A stretch of 64,000 nt of DNA from Trichocoleus sp. (GTDB taxonomy: Bacteria; Cyanobacteriota; Cyanobacteriia; Elainellales; Elainellaceae), in contig DATNQD010000064.1 of assembly GCA_036702865.1 (NCBI GenBank), forward strand, positions 62,001 to 126,000. The letters are read 5' to 3'. A program made the position numbers and the translations under genes. Below, piece after piece: positions 53,446 through 62,392 of this stretch (its first letter is position 1; each line of letters starts with the position of its first letter). Below the pieces are notes generated by a model. It did no database searches. It was not told where the DNA came from and was given only the letters and a program-made list of their open reading frames with translations.

Positions 53446-56070
53446 TTACCCAACCGCCTGAGCCGCTAACATTTGAACGATCGCCTCTGGAGGAACAGGT
53501 TTGCTGAAGAGATAGCCCTGAGCCGAGTCGCATTCAATCGCCCGCAACCATTCCAGTTGTGCCTGAGTTTCAACACCTTCTGCTAATACTTTCAGCCCCA
53601 ACCCTTTCCCCAACGCCACGATCGCTTTCGCAATAGCAGCATCACTGACATCATGCACCGCATCACGGACAAAAGATCGATCGATTTTCAGGGTATGGAG
53701 CGGGAAATGCTTCAAGGCATTTAAAGAAGAATAGCCTGTGCCAAAATCATCCATGGCAATTTGCACCCCAATTTCCTCCAGATGTTGCAGCGTCAGGATT
53801 GTAAAGTCAACGTTTTTCATCGCGGCGCTTTCAGTAATTTCTACTTCCAGATACCTTGGATCGACCTGAGTTGCTTTCAGCGTGTCAATAATTGAGTTCA
53901 CCAGATCCACTTGCTGAAACTGCTGCGCTGATAAATTGATGGCAATTTGAATCGGAGGCAACCCTGCCGCTTTCCAGATCTGATGTTGACTACAGGCAGT
54001 CTGCAAGACCCAATCCCCAACCGCACAGATTAGCCCTGTCTCTTCTGCCAGTGGAATAAATTGAGCAGGTGAGATAAAGCCCAGATCAGGATGGTTCCAG
54101 CGAATCAGGGCTTCTAAGCCAAAAATTCGTCCTGTGCGGATATCGATCTGAGGCTGGTAATAGAGCATCAACTCGCCCCGCATTAAAGCTCGCCGCAGGT
54201 CGCCCTCCAGAGTTAGCTGCTGTCTGACCTTCATCCCCATTTCTTCAAAATAGAGTTGATAGGTGTTTTTACCCTGCTGCTTTGCCTGATACATTGCCGC
54301 ATCTGCATTTTTCAGCAACATTTCCGCATCTTCGCCATCGTAAGGCGCGAGCGCAATTCCCAGGCTGGCAGTCACATAAAGCTCTTGCTCCTCCAGCATA
54401 AAAGGGACTCTGAGCTGATCAAGAATGCGCTGTGAAATTCTAGTAATCTCCTCAGCAGAATTGAGGTGGGGTAGAAGCAGCGTAAATTCATCGCCACCCC
54501 ATCGCGCAATTGCATCACAGTGTCGCAAACAGTTCTGAAGCCGATCGGCAACTTGCTGTAAAAGCTGGTCTCCAAGGGCGTGACCCAATGTATCGTTAAT
54601 TGTTTTAAACCGATCGAGATCTAAAAACGCGACGCCAACCATTTCATCCTGCTGTTGAGCATGAATAATTGCCAGAGAAAGCTGCTGATTAAACAACAAG
54701 CGATTCGGTAATTTTGTTAGAGAATCGTGGGACGCCTGGTAGCGAATCATCGACTCAACCCGTTTTTGGGTCACTGCCATGTAGAGGTGCAGCCCGATCG
54801 ACTGTGCCAGTTTGATCTCATCCGCAGTCCAAGCTCGAACTTGATTCGTTTTAATTTCACACCATGTCTCAAAAGAAGCGCGAGGCATCTTATTCCGATC
54901 GTCTGGATGATGATGCCCTGCCCACAGAATCTTCGTATCATAGCCATTGCGAAAAATCGTCAGGCAACCGACAAACTGCTGATGAAACTGAAGCGGCACA
55001 ATGGCGATCGAGCGAACGGACGTATGCTTAAAAGCAGCCGCAATGGGATAAAGCTCAGGATGATTTTCGAGATCTGCGAGCGTATAAATATGAGGGATGC
55101 CAGTTGAGTTGAGGTCAGGAATTGCCGACTTCAGCAGCGATTTCTCATACTGCTGCCAATCTTGCAGCATTTCATTCATCGGGAAGTCGTCGATCATGCT
55201 TTGCTGCCAGCCCAGCAATTTGCGCCAGAGTTCAGTTTCCTCCAGATCCGCGCTGGCTTGCTCACCAACCATGTAGAGTTGAGCCGGTTCTCCGGTTGGT
55301 TCTGCTGAAATATAGAGCCTGCCACCTGACCCCTGAAATGCCTCAACCGCCGCTTCTAAAACCCGCTGACGAATCTCAGCTTGCTTCAGTGGACAGTGCA
55401 GCAAATGGCTGATTTGATTGATCGTCGCTTCATGTTCTGCCTGTTTCTTCGCCTGAGTCAGCAAATTGGATTGAGCAATGGCGATCGACACCTGATCAAC
55501 CAAAAGCTGAACAATTTGCAGTTCTCGCTCAGAAAACTGATGGGGTTCAGCATGATGCACTGCCAGCAGCCCCCAAAGCTTGCGCTGGTGCAAAATAGGC
55601 ACAACCAGAGAAGCCATGACTCCCATCGTAGAGAGGTACTGAGCGTGGCAGGGATCAACCGGAGCATAGCGAATATCCGTTTCTAGCAAGTTCTCCCCAG
55701 TTTCAGGATGATCGAGCCGCTGCGACGTTTTACGCTGAGCAAACACATCCACAACAACCCGTTGCCTTGCCCGAATAAACATTTCACGCGCATGATGCGG
55801 AATATCTTCAGCCGGAAACCGCAAGTTCAGTAGAGAAGGCAGTCGCTCCTGGTCGATCGATTCAGCAATGACTTCGCCACTGCCATCAGCATCAAAACGA
55901 TAGATTTTGGCGCGATCCACATTCAGAAAAGCGCGGATTTCCTGAGCCGCAACCATGAGAATTTCTGAAAGCTCAAGTGAACATCGAATTCGATTCGTGA
56001 TCTGATGGAGCATTTGCTCCCGATCGGATATCTTTCGCAACTGTGGTCTACCTTTTTGGCGCATATACAA
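53446..56070 (-). CDS. Cph2-like knotless phytochrome with GGDEF and EAL domains
   Basis: 874 residues. The first GAF (about 20-215) has the phytochrome DIP motif (FPAEDIPHHAREM, 89-91) and the bilin-binding Cys141 in PVDPCHAQYLSTMGV. A second GAF/PHY-like domain (about 225-445) ends in MPRASFETWCEI and AWTADEIKLAQ, as in the knotless Cph2 group; no PAS precedes them. GGDEF is intact at 525-529 (RWGGDEFTLLLP) with an inhibitory RxxD at 516-519. EAL is intact at 653 with DDFGTG near 774. Light should thus control c-di-GMP synthesis or breakdown. Bilin attachment is inferred. Confidence 0.88.
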   Translation of the reverse strand: MYMRQKGRPQLRKISDREQMLHQITNRIRCSLELSEILMVAAQEIRAFLNVDRAKIYRFDADGSGEVIAESIDQERLPSLLNLRFPAEDIPHHAREMFIRARQRVVVDVFAQRKTSQRLDHPETGENLLETDIRYAPVDPCHAQYLSTMGVMASLVVPILHQRKLWGLLAVHHAEPHQFSERELQIVQLLVDQVSIAIAQSNLLTQAKKQAEHEATINQISHLLHCPLKQAEIRQRVLEAAVEAFQGSGGRLYISAEPTGEPAQLYMVGEQASADLEETELWRKLLGWQQSMIDDFPMNEMLQDWQQYEKSLLKSAIPDLNSTGIPHIYTLADLENHPELYPIAAAFKHTSVRSIAIVPLQFHQQFVGCLTIFRNGYDTKILWAGHHHPDDRNKMPRASFETWCEIKTNQVRAWTADEIKLAQSIGLHLYMAVTQKRVESMIRYQASHDSLTKLPNRLLFNQQLSLAIIHAQQQDEMVGVAFLDLDRFKTINDTLGHALGDQLLQQVADRLQNCLRHCDAIARWGGDEFTLLLPHLNSAEEITRISQRILDQLRVPFMLEEQELYVTASLGIALAPYDGEDAEMLLKNADAAMYQAKQQGKNTYQLYFEEMGMKVRQQLTLEGDLRRALMRGELMLYYQPQIDIRTGRIFGLEALIRWNHPDLGFISPAQFIPLAEETGLICAVGDWVLQTACSQHQIWKAAGLPPIQIAINLSAQQFQQVDLVNSIIDTLKATQVDPRYLEVEITESAAMKNVDFTILTLQHLEEIGVQIAMDDFGTGYSSLNALKHFPLHTLKIDRSFVRDAVHDVSDAAIAKAIVALGKGLGLKVLAEGVETQAQLEWLRAIECDSAQGYLFSKPVPPEAIVQMLAAQAVG

Positions 56071-56398
56071 TCACCCAGCCTCTCATCGATCGAGGTAGGC
56101 ATCATCGTTTTGATACAGAGTTAGAGGGTCTTAACTACTCTCATAAGCGGATTGAGAAGTGTTTAAAACAGCAATTGGGCTAAGGCTTTAACACCTTGTG
56201 GGCTGCCCCAATAGCTCTATCATGGGTACAAAAAGGATTGTATTATCTGTCACACCAAGAAACTTCACAATAGGCTAAATACCAGCCGAATTTTACTGAA
56301 TTTAGTTGCGATTTCTTAATTTTATATAAATAATGTGAAGATATCGTCTTAATTCTGAGAGACAAAAGAATCTTAGTTTAATTGAAGAAGAATCACCA
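56071..56398 (+). other. Intergenic region without a recognised gene
   Basis: 328 bases between the photoreceptor and the peptidoglycan-binding gene, AT-rich, no frame worth keeping. No repeat or terminator was identified. Confidence 0.4.
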
Positions 56399-56884
56399 CT
56401 AGGTATAAAACTTTGTGCCTCGTAACAAAGTCCACATTACAGAGCTGACAATTCCATCCGCCTTCAGGTGATGGCGATGCTGAAAGCCAACCACTGCCTC
56501 TCGCGTCTTCTCATCAAAATTCCCAGTTCGCTTGACACTATAGCCGTTCACGCACAAAAGCCCCTGAAGTTCGCCCACATCTGCCCCAGAAAGCCCCTGC
56601 TTGAGCAAACGGGTTCCAGGCTGAACCGTCATTTTTAGGGCAGTCCAAGTTTGTTGACCCACAATGCTATCAACACGAAGCCCACTGCGCCGCTGAAACG
56701 TTTTGAGGGCCTGCTCTGTTTTCCAGCCAAAATCCCCATCAGCCCGAATGGGGTAGCCATGAGCACGCAGGAGATCCTGCATTTCTGCCACCGCAGGTCC
56801 CACATCCCACGGGTGGAGGTCAGGGAGTGGCGTAAAGCTGTAGTCATAAAAGTGGTAGGGCTTTGGGTTTGGATTGGTTGACAT
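56399..56884 (-). CDS. Peptidoglycan-binding domain protein
   Basis: 161 residues from the ATG at 56884 (MSTNPNPKPYHFYDYSF). Two PG_binding_1 domains follow each other: GPAVAEMQDLLRAHGYPIRA with FGWKTEQALKTFQRRSGL, and GADVGELQGLLCVNGYSVKR with FDEKTREAVVGFQHRHHL. There is no catalytic domain and no clear signal peptide, so the location is uncertain. It may be a cell-wall adaptor or a truncated lysozyme-type protein. Confidence 0.82.
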   Translation of the reverse strand: MSTNPNPKPYHFYDYSFTPLPDLHPWDVGPAVAEMQDLLRAHGYPIRADGDFGWKTEQALKTFQRRSGLRVDSIVGQQTWTALKMTVQPGTRLLKQGLSGADVGELQGLLCVNGYSVKRTGNFDEKTREAVVGFQHRHHLKADGIVSSVMWTLLRGTKFYT

Positions 56885-57103
56885 TTCAGGTACAAAAGAT
56901 TCCAATCACAACGACGGGCAAGCTTCTAAGATTAAACTGCTAAAACGCTTCAGCAGCATAAGCCGCATTCACAAGAACCGGATCATCCCTGTCACCAATT
57001 CCTTACCTCCTGCTCATACCATCTATTCCCAGCTCATCCCTGTTACCTGCGATACCCGATCGCCTCCAATCTATCCCTCAAATCTGTGCCTTAAATCTAT
57101 TGT

Positions 57104-59341
57104 TCACGGTTCCTTGCCGCTTTTCAATTCCCCACCCTGAGACACTGCCTGCACAAAGCCGATCGCCCCTTCCCATGACACAACCTGGTTGCTCAACTGC
57201 TGCCGCATCATTTTCTGAATTTGATTAAGGTCAGCCTGTGTCAGCACCGAACTCAAGCGATCGACATAGCTTGGCTTTATCTGTCCTGGGTTGAACCAGC
57301 GATCGAGCAGGGCAGGCGTAATTTGTAAGTCTGTCTTGGTGCGTTCGACTTGAACCTGTGCCTCCAAACCTACGGTTTGAAACAGCGAACCCAGATCCTC
57401 CTGATCCCAATTCACCCAAGCATCCTGCGGCTCTTGATAAATCCCCTCCTCCGCCTTGACCCAACGCTGATAGAGCTTTGCGCCGACCAGATGATCACTC
57501 AGCAACCGATAAAGCCGCTGCGTATACCGGGGAATTGCTTCTGCCAAAACAATCACTCCGTCCGGCTGTAGCCTTGCCACCAACCGCTTGACCACTGCCG
57601 CTTTGTCCACTCCTAACAGCACATTACGTCCCACAATTCGATCGAACCGTACCCCCGTCTCAGTTTCCTGTCCTGCATTCTCTGCTGTTTCTGCCGTTTC
57701 TACTGTCACGATCGGACGATTCATCTCCGGCAGCATTTCCGCCTGTTCTCGAAGTGCCTCTGCCTCTTGCTGGCTACGAACCCAAGCATAAACACCACCT
57801 TCTGGAACGCGCCGCATCGCTTCCCACAGCAGCAGTCCAGTTCCCGCATTCGCATCCAAAATCACATGATGTCGCTGCGGCATTGCCAGATCAAACAACC
57901 GATCGCGGAGCAGCCCTAACTGTTCTCCGGTTTGGCTCAAGGTACGCTGAAACCAGCGATCGATCGTCAAATTGGGGGGGCTAAAGGTTAGCACTTCGGG
58001 CAACGCTATTCCTATTCCTTCCACCATTGCCGCAAGCTGTGCTTCTCGCTGTCGGATTACCTGCTGCTGAACTTGTGCTTCATATCCCTGGTCAGAAGGC
58101 TGATAAAACAATTGACCCTGAAGACTGCGGGGCAAGTATTGCTGTGCCACCCAATGATCCCGATAGGCATGTGGATACAGATAGCCCGCGCCATGTCCAA
58201 AGCTGTGTTTATCCCGGTTGGCATCCCGCAAGTGACTCGGAACCTCAGCCTCTCGCTGTTTTTCCACGCTTGCCAGGGCATCAAAAAAGCCCATCACGCT
58301 GTTTGACTTGGGAGCCGTTGCCAGATAGAGCGTTGCTTGCGCCAGCGGATAGCGTCCTTCTGGTAGCCCCACTCGATCGAACGCAGCCGCACAGGCATTC
58401 ACCACCCCGATCGCTTGTGGGTCTGCTAAACCAACATCCTCACTGGCTAGAATGAGCAACCGCCGCAAAATAAATCGCGGATCTTCTCCTGCATAGACCA
58501 TTCGCGCCAACCAATAAAGCGCTGCATCTGGGTCAGAACCCCGCACGCTTTTAATGAAGGCACTGATTGTATCAAAGTGGACATCTCCCTCTTTGTCATA
58601 CAGCACCGCTCGCTGTTGAATCGATTGTTCTGCCACATCCAGGGAAATGTGAATCACTCCTTTTGCTGTGGGTGGTGTCGTCTCAACTGCCAGTTCCAGA
58701 GCATTCAATAACGCTCGCGCATCACCATTTGCCACATTGACCAGATGATCAACCGCGTCAGGTTCAATTTGTACCTTGAGATTGCCATAGCCACGATCGC
58801 TATCTTGCAAAGTCTGTTCGACAACTCGATACAAATCTGCTGACGTCAGTGGTTTGAGCTGGAAAATCCGCGATCGGCTCACCAGCGCTTTGTTCACTTC
58901 AAAATAGGGGTTTTCGGTCGTTGCCCCAATCAAAATAACAGTGCCATTTTCCACCCAGGGCAAGAGCGCATCTTGCTGAGATTTGTTGAACCGATGCACC
59001 TCATCCACAAACAAAATGGTTTTCTGGTGCAGCTTGTCGCGTTTCTCTTGTGCCGTGCCGATCGCCTCTCGAATCTCTTTCACGCCTGCCAGGACAGCAT
59101 TCAGCGAAATGAAATAGGCATGGGTCGTATTGGCAATAATCCGCGCTAGCGTCGTTTTACCCGTTCCCGGAGGTCCATAAAAAATCAGCGAGGATAGCTG
59201 GTCTGCCTGGATTGCCCGTCGCAACAGCCGCCCTTCTCCCAAAATATGATCTTGCCCAACAAACTCATCCAGCGATCGGGGTCGCATTCGAGCAGCAAGT
59301 GGGGCTTGAGGTTCAAATAAATTGGGCTGAGAAGGGATCAT
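57104..59341 (-). CDS. rarA: RarA-type AAA ATPase fused to a methyltransferase-like domain
   Basis: 745 residues from the ATG at 59341; a further 29 codons upstream are not credible. The first about 430 residues are RarA/MgsA: SLDEFVGQDHILGEGRLLRR, Walker A FYGPPGTGKTTLARII, Walker B ILFVDEVHRFNKSQQDALLP and sensor ATTENPYFEVNKALVSRSR. It acts at stalled replication forks as a clamp-loader-like ATPase. The C-terminal 250 residues carry a class I methyltransferase-like Rossmann fold (VILDANAGTGLLLWEAMRRV; RIVGRNVLLGVDKAAVVKRL). Whether that domain methylates anything is unknown. E. coli RarA has only about 447 residues. Confidence 0.88.
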   Translation of the reverse strand: MIPSQPNLFEPQAPLAARMRPRSLDEFVGQDHILGEGRLLRRAIQADQLSSLIFYGPPGTGKTTLARIIANTTHAYFISLNAVLAGVKEIREAIGTAQEKRDKLHQKTILFVDEVHRFNKSQQDALLPWVENGTVILIGATTENPYFEVNKALVSRSRIFQLKPLTSADLYRVVEQTLQDSDRGYGNLKVQIEPDAVDHLVNVANGDARALLNALELAVETTPPTAKGVIHISLDVAEQSIQQRAVLYDKEGDVHFDTISAFIKSVRGSDPDAALYWLARMVYAGEDPRFILRRLLILASEDVGLADPQAIGVVNACAAAFDRVGLPEGRYPLAQATLYLATAPKSNSVMGFFDALASVEKQREAEVPSHLRDANRDKHSFGHGAGYLYPHAYRDHWVAQQYLPRSLQGQLFYQPSDQGYEAQVQQQVIRQREAQLAAMVEGIGIALPEVLTFSPPNLTIDRWFQRTLSQTGEQLGLLRDRLFDLAMPQRHHVILDANAGTGLLLWEAMRRVPEGGVYAWVRSQQEAEALREQAEMLPEMNRPIVTVETAETAENAGQETETGVRFDRIVGRNVLLGVDKAAVVKRLVARLQPDGVIVLAEAIPRYTQRLYRLLSDHLVGAKLYQRWVKAEEGIYQEPQDAWVNWDQEDLGSLFQTVGLEAQVQVERTKTDLQITPALLDRWFNPGQIKPSYVDRLSSVLTQADLNQIQKMMRQQLSNQVVSWEGAIGFVQAVSQGGELKSGKEP

Positions 59342-59464
59342 TGTGCTGAGTTTGCAGATTAGGAAAACCGGGAATTGGGAATCGGAGTTTGAGCCATTAC
59401 ACCCAATTAGCTTGCTTTGAAATTGCATCTAGTCAGGTCTAATGGACTACCCATTCCCCATTCT

Positions 59465-59824
59465 CTAATCTGCATCCTCCTGAGCACTATATTCCGGCAG
59501 TTGCTCAATCACATCTTCAAGCTGCTGTTTGAGTTGATCGTCGCCTTTCTGATTGATTCCCTGCTCCAAGCTCGATCGCAGCATCCGGATCTGGTAAGTA
59601 TCCAGAGAAATGGGGACGGGTTTTGTGGCTTCAGGTGCCTGATCCCACTGTTGCAAATGGGATTTCAGTTGATCATCTACCGCCTGTAACCGACTATAAG
59701 CTTCTTCATCATTGATGCCATCTGTTGAAAAGTTTTGATGCTGTAACTGTTCGATCGCCTGGTTAATTTCATCATGCATCAGACTGAGTTGATGGCGATT
59801 GAGTACGAGTGGGAGCGCGTCCAT
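59465..59824 (-). CDS. Hypothetical helical protein
   Basis: 119 residues, charged and helical, no cysteine or membrane segment (LNRHQLSLMHDEINQAIEQL; LDTYQIRMLRSSLEQGINQK). Two similar halves, each starting with a 'xxLN/TxxQ' strand and followed by a helix, suggest an internal duplication. It lies between the S10 peptidase and rarA on the same strand. Function unknown. Confidence 0.7.
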   Translation of the reverse strand: MDALPLVLNRHQLSLMHDEINQAIEQLQHQNFSTDGINDEEAYSRLQAVDDQLKSHLQQWDQAPEATKPVPISLDTYQIRMLRSSLEQGINQKGDDQLKQQLEDVIEQLPEYSAQEDAD

Positions 59825-59904
59825 ATTTTTTCCATAATTTGTTTTCGCTCCTCATCGTACTGACATTCAATCAACGCTGCATCTTTCGATTGATAGTTTT
59901 TGGT

Positions 59905-61398
59905 TTATGCCATCAGGCGATCGTACAGCCCCTTCATCTCTGTGAACCACTGCTGCCGCGAATCATCCCAGGCATAGAACATGTGTCCACCTTGATAGTG
60001 TTTTAGCATCAGGTTAGGACGAATTTCTGGCGTGAGTTTCATCAAATTAGTGAGATGGTTGGAGGCGAAATAGGGCGTTACCAGATCGAAAAATCCGTGC
60101 GTGATGTAGACCTGCATATAGGGGTTGAGCGTCATGCCAACGCGCAGATCATCGACTGCACCCACAAAACCTTGCTTCAGTTCACCATTCATATCAAACT
60201 TCCAGGCTTTAAAGACCTCCATGCTAAGCAGGTTGTAGGTCAAGTCTGTTTCAACTTCGAGCTGGTCACGCAGATGGCTATTAATTGCACCCGTAAACAG
60301 TCGATCGAGCCCGTCTAGCGTGGGGTCACTGCCTTCATAGTAAGGTCTATCTGGGAACGGATCGATCGCGACAATAGAAGCGTCATATAGCCCCACAATT
60401 TGCCGACGATCGCGCAGCAGTTCTCTCGAAAAAACTTCGATGCCAATCCGTCCAGCCTGACGTTCAACCAGGCTCAGCGGTAGACCAACCAAACCTGCGA
60501 ATTGTTGATAGGCAGTCTGCCGTTCTTCAGCAGGCACCGCATCGCCCATCGCCAAAAGGGGAAGCAGCGTTCTATAAGCAAACTGTTCGGCAGCAGACAG
60601 ATGAGCCGCTAAATCTCCCGGCTCTCCTGCCCATTGCGCCAGACCATGATGAGCAGCAGCAGCAGCATAAGAAGGAAGCAGCGTTGCCCAGGTTGTGAGA
60701 TTGTAATCTGTCCCTTCCAGCAAACTGAATTCTAGAGCCGGAGAAATCAGAATTGCTCCAGAAAGCCCAATCCCAAACTCCTGCTGCAATTTCCGGGCTA
60801 ATTTAGCAACGCGGAAGCCGCCATAGCTTTCTCCAGCAATAAAAATCGGAGACAGCCAGCGCTTCTGGCGCGAGAGAAACCGCTGCATAAATTCGCCCAG
60901 TGCCTTCAAGTCTCGCTCCACTTCCCAAAAAGGTGCTTCTTTGGGGGGTTCCTGAGCATTGGCAGCAGGTTTGTCATCTGATTTCTCACTACTATCTTTT
61001 TCGGGAGAAATAGCGCGGCTAAAGCCCGTCCCGATCGGGTCAATAAACACCAAATCAGTAAAGCTCAACCAGCTTTCGAGGTTGTCTACCAAACGCACAG
61101 GCGGTTTTGGCAGGCTGCCATTCGGACCAAAAGCAATTCGTTTCGGTCCCAGTGCTCCCATGTGCAAATAGGCTGAAGCGGCTCCGGGTCCACCATTAAA
61201 GACAAAGGTTAGTGGTCGCTGCGATCGATCGTCTGTCTCAGCCAGATAAGCGACATGAAACATCTCAGCAGCAGGCTTGTCTTTCTCAAATAGCGTTTGC
61301 CAAGCGGCAATTGCCTGATAGCGAATCTGGCGATCGGGGAGGGAGAGCGTATGCTCGGTGGTGCTGGATGGGCGGGTGGGCGGGGGGGTGTCAGTCAT
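59905..61398 (-). CDS. S10 family serine carboxypeptidase-like protein
   Basis: 497 residues. The S10 pattern is clear: FVFNGGPGAASAYLHMGALG forms the oxyanion region, the nucleophile is in FIAGESYGGFRVAKLA, the Asp in HGFFDLVTPYFAS and the His in HYQGGHMFYAW. The N-terminus is Pro/Thr-rich without a convincing signal peptide, so its location is uncertain. A charged, low-complexity insert lies near residue 135 (EKDSSEKSDDKPAANAQEPP). Members trim peptides from the C-terminus. Confidence 0.9.
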   Translation of the reverse strand: MTDTPPPTRPSSTTEHTLSLPDRQIRYQAIAAWQTLFEKDKPAAEMFHVAYLAETDDRSQRPLTFVFNGGPGAASAYLHMGALGPKRIAFGPNGSLPKPPVRLVDNLESWLSFTDLVFIDPIGTGFSRAISPEKDSSEKSDDKPAANAQEPPKEAPFWEVERDLKALGEFMQRFLSRQKRWLSPIFIAGESYGGFRVAKLARKLQQEFGIGLSGAILISPALEFSLLEGTDYNLTTWATLLPSYAAAAAHHGLAQWAGEPGDLAAHLSAAEQFAYRTLLPLLAMGDAVPAEERQTAYQQFAGLVGLPLSLVERQAGRIGIEVFSRELLRDRRQIVGLYDASIVAIDPFPDRPYYEGSDPTLDGLDRLFTGAINSHLRDQLEVETDLTYNLLSMEVFKAWKFDMNGELKQGFVGAVDDLRVGMTLNPYMQVYITHGFFDLVTPYFASNHLTNLMKLTPEIRPNLMLKHYQGGHMFYAWDDSRQQWFTEMKGLYDRLMA

Positions 61399-61495
61399 GA
61401 AAAAAGGGGGGTGGGGGATGAGCTGGAAATCTTTCAGACAGGGCTGAAGTGGCTAAGATGGTTGAGTGGAAAGTATTTGATTCTGCTTGAACTGA

Positions 61496-62335
61496 ATGTT
61501 GAATTCCTCCAGTCGATCGGCTGCACTTACTGCAACAAACCTGCTGCTCTCAGGGCGGTTTAGCCCTACGGATGTTCCCATTATTGAGAACCATCAATCC
61601 TCTCATGCAGCGCTTGATCCAACCTCAATTAAAGTGCTGAATTGGAATATCGCGAAAAATAATGAGCATCCTCAGTGGCTCGCTGATTTTAACCAGTTGG
61701 CGATTCAGGGACAACTAGACTTAATGTTTTTTCAGGAAGTGCGGCTCTGTTGGAGTGGACAATGTCCTTTAGCAGTGCAAGGGGTTGGCTGGAACTTTGC
61801 CCCCAATTTTATGGATGTTCAAAGCCGCAGCTATTTTGGGGTGTTAACTGCATCAAACGTCCGATCGCTCTGGAGCCAGTCGCTTTTGAGTCAATATGCC
61901 GAACCAATTGTCAATACGCCAAAAGTTGCGTTAATTACTGCTTATCCGTTGCGTCACTCTCATCAAAAATTGCTGACGGTCAATATCCACGGTATTAACT
62001 TTGTCAGTACGAGCAAGTTTAAGGCGCAACTGCATCAGCTTGAAAAATATTTGGCAACGGCTCACGGTGCGATGATTCTCTCTGGCGATTTCAACACCTG
62101 GAACCGCGATCGAATGAATCTTTTAACCCGGATGACCACTCGCTTAGGTTTGCAATCAGTGCATTTTCCAGATAAACATCGACTCAAACGATTCTGGTTA
62201 TCTGATCCGCTCGATCATATTTTCTATCGAGGATTGCAGGAAAAACCGGGAAGTGCGATCGTACCACCAGACTATTCTTCTTCCGACCATTGCCCGATGC
62301 GGGTTGAATTTTCTGTCCTTCCAACCCCTGCTTAA
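61496..62335 (+). CDS. Endonuclease/exonuclease/phosphatase family protein
   Basis: 279 residues. EEP motifs: VLNWNIAKNNE near residue 48, LMFFQEVRLCW with the metal Glu, ILSGDFNTWNRDR with Asp and Asn, and SSDHCPMRVEF with the terminal Asp-His. The first 45 residues precede the domain and contain no proper signal peptide; the true start may be later. It is unrelated in detail to the EEP gene at 2635. It is divergent from the S10 gene and 57 bases ahead of the cardiolipin synthase, so the two could share a transcript acting on phospholipid esters; that is inference. Confidence 0.87.
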   Translation: MLNSSSRSAALTATNLLLSGRFSPTDVPIIENHQSSHAALDPTSIKVLNWNIAKNNEHPQWLADFNQLAIQGQLDLMFFQEVRLCWSGQCPLAVQGVGWNFAPNFMDVQSRSYFGVLTASNVRSLWSQSLLSQYAEPIVNTPKVALITAYPLRHSHQKLLTVNIHGINFVSTSKFKAQLHQLEKYLATAHGAMILSGDFNTWNRDRMNLLTRMTTRLGLQSVHFPDKHRLKRFWLSDPLDHIFYRGLQEKPGSAIVPPDYSSSDHCPMRVEFSVLPTPA

Positions 62336-62392
62336 GCGATCATTTATCCTAATCCAAAACGCAAAAAATCATTCACAAACAGGAGCATGAGC

